47,870 bases of DNA from Candidatus Poribacteria bacterium (GTDB lineage: Bacteria > Poribacteria > WGA-4E > WGA-3G), in assembly GCA_028824125.1 (NCBI GenBank), contig JAPPES010000045.1, positions 1-47,870 of the forward strand, in the 5' to 3' direction. The position numbers and the translations under genes are program-made. The notes under the pieces were generated by a model. That model was given only the letters and a program-made list of their open reading frames with translations. It was not told the origin of the DNA and did not search any database. Shown in pieces: positions 8,279 to 15,650 of the stretch. Numbering within the stretch: position 1 is the first letter of the stretch; every line of letters begins with the position of its first letter.

Positions 8279-8490
8279 AAATGAGGAGTGTGCATAAATA
8301 ATTCCGATTTAAATATGCGTTTAAAGGTAGTAGGCACACGCCGTGTGCCGTCCACAAGTTCAAAGAGGCGCAATGAATTGCGATTAAACAGCATTTCTAT
8401 AAATCAAGCGGCACATGGCGCTGTCCCTGTCTGTGTTGATGCGCCAAATAATTATGCACACCCCTCAGGTTAAATATAGAGGGATCATCC
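8279..8490. other. Intergenic leader with a GTAG-headed hairpin
   Basis: No convincing gene is present. At 8332-8352 there is GTAGGCACACGCCGTGTGCC, a GTAG-headed 7-bp stem with a GCC loop like the other REP-like hairpins in this window. A ribosome-binding site (AGAGGGA) precedes the SDR start. Confidence 0.5.
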
Positions 8491-9225
8491 ATGCAACTCA
8501 AAGACAAAGTCGCTATCATTACAGGTGGCGGTCGCGGCATTGGCAGAGCAATTGCCATTGCTTACGCGGCTGAAGGAGCATCCGTTATAGTCGCTGCACG
8601 AAGCGAGGACCAACTTAATGAGGTAGCAGATGTCATTTCAGCAAATGGTGGAAATGTTTTCGTAGTACCCACTGATTTACAGAACCGTACTGAAGTTGAA
8701 AATCTTGTTGAAAAGACAATGGATCAGTACGGAAGAATAGACATTCTCGTCAATAACGCTGGTATCAATCCAAGAGGTTTGTTTTTAGACACTACCGACG
8801 AGGAGTGGGATGAGGTATGGAAGATCAACGTCATGGGTGTTGTTCACTGTTGCCGTGCAGTATTACCTATAATGCAGAAGCAGAAAAGTGGAAATATCAT
8901 CAACATAGGTTCTGGATTGGGGATGGTTGGTCACGCAAACTTGAGCATTTATAGTGCATCTAAAGCGGCTTTGCACGGATTGACTCAAGCAATTGCAGAA
9001 GAGGTATGGCAGGACGGTATCATTGCAAATGTACTCATACCTGGTCCCGTAAAAACAGAACTTTCAAAACCTGCTTGGGAGAGTACTGATACCTTTAGAG
9101 GGCAGAGCGATCCGTGGAAAGAACCAGAGCAAGTTGTACCATCCGCGCTTTTCCTTGCAACACAACCCACTGATAGCGGTATGACGGGACAAATCTTGAG
9201 TATTATGCGTAGAAATAGTCCATAG
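8491..9225 (+). CDS. SDR family oxidoreductase (FabG-like)
   Basis: A 244-residue classical short-chain dehydrogenase with a Rossmann fold. The cofactor motif TGGGRGIG is at 11-18, the structural NNAG at 88-91, and the catalytic residues are S141, Y154 and K158 (YSASK). The A36-R37 pair after the second strand would be compatible with NADPH. The substrate cannot be read from sequence; 3-oxoacyl-ACP reductase is one possibility, but there are no fatty-acid genes nearby. The gene is monocistronic and converges with the oxidoreductase on the other strand. Confidence 0.88.
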   Translation: MQLKDKVAIITGGGRGIGRAIAIAYAAEGASVIVAARSEDQLNEVADVISANGGNVFVVPTDLQNRTEVENLVEKTMDQYGRIDILVNNAGINPRGLFLDTTDEEWDEVWKINVMGVVHCCRAVLPIMQKQKSGNIINIGSGLGMVGHANLSIYSASKAALHGLTQAIAEEVWQDGIIANVLIPGPVKTELSKPAWESTDTFRGQSDPWKEPEQVVPSALFLATQPTDSGMTGQILSIMRRNSP

Positions 9226-9264
9226 AACCACATTTTGCAGGTGAATATGGAGTAATACATTCCT

Positions 9265-10317
9265 TTATAGTGGAAACGGAACCCGTCTACCTTCTTGTGC
9301 TGAGCGATATGCGCCCAAAACCATCTCCACAGAAACCCTACCATCTTCTACTGTTACATCGGATTCAGTATCGTTTTTCAGACAGTCAATAAACGGACGA
9401 GGGACTCCAGCAATCCGTTCTCCATGGTTATTTGGAATCGGGATTCCCATGTCTTTCCATGAGGGTTCATTTCGCGTATACAGTTTTAACGCCACCGCGT
9501 CATCAGGGCGTGGCATGTTACACGAAGGCCCATCACCATAGTTTTGAATGACAACGCCCTCATTTCCGTATATCTCAGTGGTATTTTCACCTGCAAGTGT
9601 CACAGAAGTGTTAATCAGAATAGCCATTGTCCCACCCGAAAATCGATAGACTGCAACCCCTGTGTCGTCTGGAGCAACATCTGTGAGAACATTATCAATT
9701 TCGGCAATCACACTGGTCGGTTTACCGAGCATCCAATAGATAAAATCGGTCGCATGGGACGCATCATCCATGAACATGCCCATATTCTTCACAGGATCAA
9801 TATGCCAACGACTCGGTCCTGTTACAAATGCCTCACTGAAGAGAACATTGATGCAGTGCCGCCTCCGCAGCATCCCTATTTTACCTAATACGCCACTCTC
9901 AATAAGTTCTTTCATTGCGATATTAGCAGGATCGCGGCGCATCTGATGTGCCATCATGAACTTAACACCTGATTTTTGCACGGCATCGGCAATCTTATCG
10001 CAATCTTCTAAGGTGAGTGCCATCGGTTTTTGACAGAGGATATGTTTGCTTTCTGATGCCGCGGCCTCTACCATCTCCGCGTGCCGATTTGTTTCACACG
10101 TTACAATCACAGCGTCTATTGCAGGATGATTAACTACATCCTCAAGGTGCGGTGAAAAGTCCATCCCGAATTGCGAAGCAGCATTTTCGCCGCGTTCCGC
10201 ATTATCATCCCAACATGCAATGAGTTTAACATCATCAAACGTCTGCATCTTGTGACAGTATGCGTTCGCGTGTCCATGCGCAAAACTTATTATCCCGATA
10301 CCAATTTTGGTGTTCAT
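9265..10317 (-). CDS. Gfo/Idh/MocA family oxidoreductase
   Basis: A 350-residue NAD(P)-dependent sugar/inositol dehydrogenase-type protein. The N-terminal Rossmann fold starts IGIGIISFAHGHANAY. The family motif CQKPMALTLEDCD (the EKP region, here QKP) follows at about residue 95. The C-terminal alpha/beta domain contains the conserved DDASHATDFIYWMLG. The start at 10317 is chosen because its ATG overlaps the PIN-gene stop (ATGA), giving tight coupling, although the frame is open slightly further upstream. The substrate is unknown. Confidence 0.88.
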   Translation of the reverse strand: MNTKIGIGIISFAHGHANAYCHKMQTFDDVKLIACWDDNAERGENAASQFGMDFSPHLEDVVNHPAIDAVIVTCETNRHAEMVEAAASESKHILCQKPMALTLEDCDKIADAVQKSGVKFMMAHQMRRDPANIAMKELIESGVLGKIGMLRRRHCINVLFSEAFVTGPSRWHIDPVKNMGMFMDDASHATDFIYWMLGKPTSVIAEIDNVLTDVAPDDTGVAVYRFSGGTMAILINTSVTLAGENTTEIYGNEGVVIQNYGDGPSCNMPRPDDAVALKLYTRNEPSWKDMGIPIPNNHGERIAGVPRPFIDCLKNDTESDVTVEDGRVSVEMVLGAYRSAQEGRRVPFPL

Positions 10318-10817
10318 ATATGTGTAATCCAATCTGTGAGAGTCTGTTGCGAATCAATTTCTGGGTTAAAGACAAGCATTCCTTCAGTCTCTGCAGCTCT
10401 GAGGAGACGTTGATCAGAGGCAACGAGTACTAACCTATTACCCGTATTGCGAAGTTCTGTTGCGATGTCCAAAGCTGAACGTAACACTATCGCATCAACG
10501 GAATTGATGGAATGGTTTTCAATCAAAGACATTGAGTTTAAAATAAGCGTATCTGGAATGGAAATCGTTTTGAATTCTGATTGTCTATTGATCACTTCAC
10601 TTTTTAAATGGGTGACAGCGCGGGCAAACTCACTCTTTGTGATGCGACCATCGTTTCCTTTACGGACACAAATCCAAAGGACTTCCACTGCCCCAAGTAT
10701 TAAGCACTGCATGCGCGTCAATGGCACATTAGCAAAAAGGAAATCTACCTCATCACTTCCCACTTCGTCAGTATACCGTTTGACTAAGGCACTTGCATCA
10801 AAGTAAAAGTAATACAC
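10314..10817 (-). CDS. PIN domain nuclease (VapC-like)
   Basis: A 167-residue PIN-fold protein. The expected acidic residues are present: D7 in YFDASALVKRY, E45, D108 in NSVDAIVLRSA and D135 in VASDQRLL. These coordinate Mg2+/Mn2+ in VapC-type RNases. It begins 2 bp after the stop of a small coiled-coil protein gene, the usual antitoxin-toxin arrangement, and its stop overlaps the following oxidoreductase gene. A toxin role is likely but not proven. Confidence 0.85.
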   Translation of the reverse strand: MYYFYFDASALVKRYTDEVGSDEVDFLFANVPLTRMQCLILGAVEVLWICVRKGNDGRITKSEFARAVTHLKSEVINRQSEFKTISIPDTLILNSMSLIENHSINSVDAIVLRSALDIATELRNTGNRLVLVASDQRLLRAAETEGMLVFNPEIDSQQTLTDWITHI

Positions 10818-10819
10818 AC

Positions 10820-11164
10820 TTATTTTTCCCGTTCTTCAATAATGGCGCGGCTAAACTCATTATCTTCAGCCCGAATGCCGTGTTGCCGCATACTCTCGCG
10901 TAGTTCCTCAATGGGACCAGGGTCAAAATCAGGCGGATATCCCATCCGTTCTAATATTTCCTCAATTATTTTCACACCAATATCAGCATCTTCCTTCTCA
11001 CCTTGTGTGTTTGCTGTAGTTGCTTCTTCACTCGTTGTGCAAATTTCTGAATCATTTGACACTAATTGCTTGACTATTAAGGAAAGCTGCAAATTTATAT
11101 CCACAACGACTTTTTCTAATCTATCTAAGCGTTCAATAACACCTTCAAGCGTAACATTTTCCAT
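10820..11164 (-). CDS. Small coiled-coil protein, putative antitoxin partner of the PIN protein
   Basis: A 114-residue protein starting MENVTLEGVIERLDRLEKVV. The start at 11164 is set by GGAGGA six bases upstream (ATG at 11167 is the alternative); the longer frame reads into the upstream gene. Residues 5-40 form an amphipathic coiled coil, followed by an acidic linker and a C-terminal segment with GYPPDFDPGPIEELRESMRQ. I see no AbrB, RHH or Phd DNA-binding motif. Placement directly before a PIN gene suggests an antitoxin or assembly partner. Confidence 0.65.
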   Translation of the reverse strand: MENVTLEGVIERLDRLEKVVVDINLQLSLIVKQLVSNDSEICTTSEEATTANTQGEKEDADIGVKIIEEILERMGYPPDFDPGPIEELRESMRQHGIRAEDNEFSRAIIEEREK

Positions 11165-11177
11165 CATCAATCCTCCT

Positions 11178-12824
11178 TTATTTTTCGTGTAAAACATCAT
11201 TTTCCAAAACAATGCGCACCTCTGCAGCCACTCCATCTTTACCAAAATGCACATCAGCAGTAATCGGACCGAGAGACTCCAACGGAAACAGATTATCTCT
11301 GATATGCTGCATTAAAACAGCATCCAATTTTTGTCCTGAAAGAGAAGCAAATAATGTTGCGATTGGTATAAAACGTCTTATTTCCGGCACTAACAAATTC
11401 GGTTGAATGAACAACTGCATATCTTTGTCAGAAAAGTGCACGTCCTTTAATGTTGGGGCATCACCTGAATTCGCATCAAGCACAGCTTTTAATCCAGCAA
11501 GCGTTGTGCTAAAGAAAAAATGGTTGTCAACAATAGCATATCCACCAATAAATGACATTAAGAAATTTAGGCGTAACTGGACAGGTTGTACCGTCACGCC
11601 TTTATAATTTTGCGTTTCAAGGAATTCAAGCGGTGTCCCAGCTATAGAAATTTTCGTGTTTTTTAACTTTCTAATTTTTTCAACAAATGCGTCCCTCTCT
11701 TGAATTGGCGCGTGCAGAACTAACGAAGGAATTTTAGATGCCTCTCCTTCACTATGCGTAATCAATGCGACGGTCATTTCTGACGCCAAATGTTGAGAAA
11801 AATTGAGTGTATCTGAATCAACCTCAATCGTCAAGTTATCCTTCAACATTTTCCACGTTTTATCCCAATTGTTGTCTGGATCGAATACGACTAACGCAGT
11901 TTGCTCCGGAAGAAATGAAGAGTTGTGTTGTACCACTGATTGAGGCGAAACGGGTTTTTTAGGGTTTCCAATACGATACTGCGATATAATTACACCGTGT
12001 TCATATCGGTTACCAAATGTCCAGAATCCTCTATTCTCAGAAGATGTAGAAATCTGTTCAACAAGCGAATTGGAATTGTCCGCCAAACCTTTTAACACAG
12101 CAACAAGACGAGGAACGTCTAAGTATCCTGTATTCGTATCGTTATCGTAACTGTTCTGAATTCTCTCTTTTATAGGGTGTCGGACAAGGAAACCATCTTT
12201 TTTGCCAGCATAAATATCAATTAGCTCTGCTAAAAGCAACGGGTTGAGGCTTAAAACACCTATTTTTCCGATGAAAGTATAACTAAAATCAAGCGGATAT
12301 CCGGTAATGGTGTTGATGGTTAGTCCGTTATATTCGGTCTGGATTCGTTCGTATTTGGGGTTAATTGCATCAGTAGCGGTAATTGCTTCAATAGCAAGTT
12401 TTTCCGGCCCGCCCAGTTCGGTGATAAGCAGGAACGAAAGTTCGCCTTCACGCTGATACAGTGCAAGAATCGCTTCTTTTCCGAAATGTCCCTTGACCGC
12501 CCGCATGTCAAGTTTGCCACCCATTTCGGTTTCCCACACCCACTTCTGATATACCAGTTGTTGCCACCAAAGTTGCCTTTTGACATGGCTCAGAATCGGC
12601 ATTTGTGCAGCTTGTTTGCCCAATTCACTGCGATTAAACGTCTTAACAAGACCATCTAATTCCTTGAGCGTTAGGTAACAAATTGGCGATTCAGGGAGTA
12701 GCGTAATAAGACTCTGTTCAGGTTTCCAAAGTGAGGTGTGTCGGTATATAACGGTGGACAAAACAGTGATGCCTATCAGGACGATTAGAATGATGAAGAT
12801 GAGTTTTTTTCTTGAAATTCGCAT
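11178..12824 (-). CDS. DUF3352-like membrane-anchored protein
   Basis: A 548-residue protein when started at MRISRKKLIFIILIVLIGIT, a basic N-terminus followed by one transmembrane helix at about 7-27. The frame is open for a further 49 codons upstream, but that part looks non-coding and overlaps the divergent promoter region. The large remainder is extracytoplasmic and resembles DUF3352 proteins, with repeated segments on substrate-free alpha/beta folds (LPESPICYLTLKELDGL and LPEQTALVVFDPD). Its function is unknown. It is first in a minus-strand operon with the coiled-coil, PIN and oxidoreductase genes. Confidence 0.6.
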   Translation of the reverse strand: MRISRKKLIFIILIVLIGITVLSTVIYRHTSLWKPEQSLITLLPESPICYLTLKELDGLVKTFNRSELGKQAAQMPILSHVKRQLWWQQLVYQKWVWETEMGGKLDMRAVKGHFGKEAILALYQREGELSFLLITELGGPEKLAIEAITATDAINPKYERIQTEYNGLTINTITGYPLDFSYTFIGKIGVLSLNPLLLAELIDIYAGKKDGFLVRHPIKERIQNSYDNDTNTGYLDVPRLVAVLKGLADNSNSLVEQISTSSENRGFWTFGNRYEHGVIISQYRIGNPKKPVSPQSVVQHNSSFLPEQTALVVFDPDNNWDKTWKMLKDNLTIEVDSDTLNFSQHLASEMTVALITHSEGEASKIPSLVLHAPIQERDAFVEKIRKLKNTKISIAGTPLEFLETQNYKGVTVQPVQLRLNFLMSFIGGYAIVDNHFFFSTTLAGLKAVLDANSGDAPTLKDVHFSDKDMQLFIQPNLLVPEIRRFIPIATLFASLSGQKLDAVLMQHIRDNLFPLESLGPITADVHFGKDGVAAEVRIVLENDVLHEK

Positions 12825-12870
12825 AAAGGTTTGAAACCCGCTCTCATACTTCAAGGTTTTACTCTTATTG

Positions 12871-12900
12871 ATTATAGCACATTTTGTGTTCAGTAAACAA
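12871..12900 (-). promoter_or_regulatory. Sigma-70-type promoter for the DUF3352-like operon
   Basis: On the minus strand, TTGTTT (12900-12895) and a perfect TATAAT (12876-12871) are 18 bp apart, about 47 bp before the chosen start at 12824. Confidence 0.5.
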
Positions 12901-12911
12901 TTCAAAATAGG

Positions 12912-12938
12912 TTGCCTAATAGGCAAAACTGTTATAAA
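12912..12938 (+). promoter_or_regulatory. Palindromic operator-like site plus -10 for the DUF6785-like gene
   Basis: TTGCCTA-A-TAGGCAA (12912-12926) is a perfect 7+1+7 palindrome, followed by TATAAA at 12933-12938, 16 bp before ATG 12954. The palindrome could be an operator or double as a -35 region. It lies between two divergent genes. Confidence 0.35.
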
Positions 12939-12953
12939 ATTAACAAAGTAATC

Positions 12954-14879
12954 ATGAAACAAGACGAACAAATTCCAACAAATATCCCCAAAATCCGTCC
13001 ATTTACTATCCTCTTAATCTGTGTATTGGTGCCGTTGAATTGTTGGTGGGTCTCCGCCTCAATTCTGCGTGGTGGTGGTAGTCCAACGCAGGTTTCCCTT
13101 TTTTACAATGCTGTCATAACCATCTTAATTCTATTTGGCATTGGACTCCTTTTACGTCGGTTGAATCGTATCCTCGCCCTAAATCGTGCTGAGTTGCTTG
13201 TTATTTATACATGTATTTCCATAGGGGCTGGGCTTGCTGGCGTTGATAGATTCCTCGTGCTGATGCCACTCATCGGGCATGCGCACTGGTTTGCTACACC
13301 GGAAAATGATTGGATTAACCTGTTTCATCTGCATATTCCACAATGGTTAGTTGTTAGCAATAAACGCGCTCTTGAAGGATATTATTATGGCTTTTCCAGT
13401 ATCTATGAATCGCAGAATTTAATTGCTTGGTTACCCAAAATTTTTTGGTGGACACTCTTTATTGTGGCTGTCCACCTTGTTATGCTATGTTTGAGTCTGA
13501 TTTTTCGGAAGCAGTGGGTGGAATCCGAGCGACTCAGCTATCCGATTATCCAACTGCCGTATGAGATGACGACACCTAAGGGTAGATTCTTCCGATCCCC
13601 ATGGATGTGGATAGGTCTGGCAATCGGTGTGACAATAGATATTATCAACGGATTAAACTATCTGTTTCCTGCGGTGCCGAGTCTTGGCGGCAAACTCTAT
13701 GACCTCCGCCGAATTTTCACTGAACGTCCATGGAACGGTATCGGGTGGAGTCCTATCGGTGTTTTTCCTTTTGGAGTTGGGTTATCGTTCTTCATACCAC
13801 TTGACCTCTCATTTTCGTGTTGGGCATTTTGGCTTATTTGGCGCGCAGAGAGATTGTTAGGAACAATTGCAGGCTGGCGCGGCCTACCGCGCTTTCCTTA
13901 TGAAGCGGAGCAATCTCATGGTGCATATCTGGGGTTATGCGTTCTTGCCATTTGGATGAGTCGGCAGTATTTGAAACAAATTGGACAAAGTATTTTCACA
14001 AGGAATTACAAACTTAGTGATCGGACTGCACCGAGTCGGAATGAACCTATATCATATCGGTTTATCCTTTTCGCGCTCATCGCGGGTTCTACCTTTATCT
14101 TTGGATTTTGTCTCAAGATGGGGATGAGTCTTTGGATAATCGTTGTCTATTTCGCAATCTGGTTTGCGATTGCGATTGCAATTACGAGACTCCGTGCGGA
14201 ACTCGGATCGCCTGTGCATGATTTACACTTTATTGGACCTGATGAGATGTTGCCAAGATTAGTCGGTATCCGCAGACTGGGTGCAGTGAATTTGACTGGC
14301 TTTGCCTATCTCTATTTTCTCAACCGTGCGCACCGTTCGCATGCGATGCCGCATCAGCTTGAGGGATTCAAACTCGCTGAGGGTGCAAATATCCCTATAC
14401 GAAGGTTCGCAATGCTGATGATGTTAGCATCTGTTTTAGGTGCACTCGGTTCATTTTGGGCATTTCTTTCAATGTATTATGCAGAAGGAGGTGGTCCGGG
14501 GTTTGGCAGAGAATCCTTTGGTAGGTTAGAGTCTTGGTTAACTTACGCTGCGCCGCCTGATGTGCCAGCGATTGGTTTCGCTACGTTTGGATTTATTGTA
14601 ACACTTGTTCTCGCAGCAATACGGATGCGGTTTATCTGGTGGAATCTACACCCTGTCGGCTACGCAATATCAGGGAGTTGGGCAATCAACCCGATGATCG
14701 GATCAATTTTTGTCGGGTGGCTACTCAAATGGCTTGTGTTGAAATACGGTGGTATTCGTTTGCATCGAAAAGCGATACCATTCTTTCTCGGAATTGTGCT
14801 GGGTGAATTTGCAATTGGCGCGTTCTGGAGTCTATTGGCAGTTGCACTTGATCAACCGATGTACCGCTTCCTGTTTTAG
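12954..14879 (+). CDS. DUF6785/DUF6784-like polytopic membrane protein
   Basis: A 641-residue integral membrane protein. ATG at 12954 is preferred over the upstream open frame because the first transmembrane helix begins at about residue 18. About 12-14 hydrophobic helices are spread along the whole length. The segment LIGHAHWFATPENDW, then the RKQWVESERLSYPIIQLPYEM loop and the C-terminal WAINPMIGSIFVGWLLKWLV are typical of the DUF6785 family, which recurs in Poribacteria- and Planctomycetes-type genomes. The family is described as peptide-transporter-like in shape (OPT-like), but no substrate is known. It is divergently transcribed from the DUF3352-like operon. Confidence 0.7.
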   Translation: MKQDEQIPTNIPKIRPFTILLICVLVPLNCWWVSASILRGGGSPTQVSLFYNAVITILILFGIGLLLRRLNRILALNRAELLVIYTCISIGAGLAGVDRFLVLMPLIGHAHWFATPENDWINLFHLHIPQWLVVSNKRALEGYYYGFSSIYESQNLIAWLPKIFWWTLFIVAVHLVMLCLSLIFRKQWVESERLSYPIIQLPYEMTTPKGRFFRSPWMWIGLAIGVTIDIINGLNYLFPAVPSLGGKLYDLRRIFTERPWNGIGWSPIGVFPFGVGLSFFIPLDLSFSCWAFWLIWRAERLLGTIAGWRGLPRFPYEAEQSHGAYLGLCVLAIWMSRQYLKQIGQSIFTRNYKLSDRTAPSRNEPISYRFILFALIAGSTFIFGFCLKMGMSLWIIVVYFAIWFAIAIAITRLRAELGSPVHDLHFIGPDEMLPRLVGIRRLGAVNLTGFAYLYFLNRAHRSHAMPHQLEGFKLAEGANIPIRRFAMLMMLASVLGALGSFWAFLSMYYAEGGGPGFGRESFGRLESWLTYAAPPDVPAIGFATFGFIVTLVLAAIRMRFIWWNLHPVGYAISGSWAINPMIGSIFVGWLLKWLVLKYGGIRLHRKAIPFFLGIVLGEFAIGAFWSLLAVALDQPMYRFLF

Positions 14880-14896
14880 CTTTGTTCATAAAAGCG

Positions 14897-14924
14897 TTGC
14901 GATTTTTTCTCTTTGTGGTATAAT
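14897..14924 (+). promoter_or_regulatory. Sigma-70-type promoter upstream of the endonuclease III gene
   Basis: TTGCGA and a perfect TATAAT are separated by 16 bp, about 30 bp before the TTG start at 14954. Confidence 0.55.
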
Positions 14925-14953
14925 ATATTGAAAACGCAAGGCACGGTAGAAAA

Positions 14954-15622
14954 TTGAAATTAAAACAGAAAGCAAAAATCATATCAGATACACTGGAGGC
15001 TTTGTTCGGTGTTCCAAATTGGAATGGCACTAAAGATGTGCTTGAGTGTCTTATCCTAACGATTTTGTCTCAAAATACGACCGATGTCAGTCGGGACAAA
15101 GGATATGCTCAGCTTAGAGAACAATTTCCGACTTGGGAAGATGTCCTGCAAGCAGATGCTGACGCTGTTGAGGCTACGATAAAGATTGTCGGGTTAGGCA
15201 AACAGAAAACTGAGACGATCAAAAACTTTCTCGCGTGGCTCAAAGCGGAATATGGCGAATTATCGTTAGAATTTATTCACGATATGAAAACAGAGGATGC
15301 GTTAGACTTCCTCATTCAACATAAAGGAATCGGTATCAAAACTGCTTCTGTTACACTCTCTTTTGCATGTGGTAGAGAGGTTTTTCCCGTTGATACACAT
15401 ATCATACGAATATCTAAACGTCTCGGGTTGGTTCAACCGAATTGCAGTGCGGAGAAGGCACATTACGAGTTGCCACCGATTGTCCCGAAGGGAAAATCAT
15501 ATCCGTTTCACATGAACCTAATCTATTTCGGCAGACAAATATGTAATGCCCGAAAACCGTTATGTGAACAGTGCCCTTTAACGCAGCACTGCCTTTACTA
15601 TAAAGAAAACTTACAAGCTTAG
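14954..15622 (+). CDS. nth: Endonuclease III-type DNA glycosylase/AP lyase
   Basis: A 222-residue HhH-GPD base-excision-repair enzyme. The helix-hairpin-helix KGIGIKTASV carries the Schiff-base lysine K129. The catalytic aspartate is D147 in VDTHIIRISKR, so a bifunctional glycosylase/lyase is expected. The C-terminal [4Fe-4S] loop is intact with C197-X6-C204-X2-C207-X5-C213. It removes oxidised pyrimidines. The start is TTG at 14954; there is no upstream ATG in a sensible place. The gene is followed closely by a large membrane-protein gene. Confidence 0.9.
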   Translation: MKLKQKAKIISDTLEALFGVPNWNGTKDVLECLILTILSQNTTDVSRDKGYAQLREQFPTWEDVLQADADAVEATIKIVGLGKQKTETIKNFLAWLKAEYGELSLEFIHDMKTEDALDFLIQHKGIGIKTASVTLSFACGREVFPVDTHIIRISKRLGLVQPNCSAEKAHYELPPIVPKGKSYPFHMNLIYFGRQICNARKPLCEQCPLTQHCLYYKENLQA

Positions 15623-15650
15623 ATTGGCGAATATTTATTGGAGACAGGAT

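Noticed and set aside
8288..8473. 61-codon plus-strand ORF between MITE copy 3 and the SDR gene
   Set aside because: It runs through a GTAG-headed hairpin repeat, has no family resemblance, and lies within a short intergenic region; it is most likely chance.
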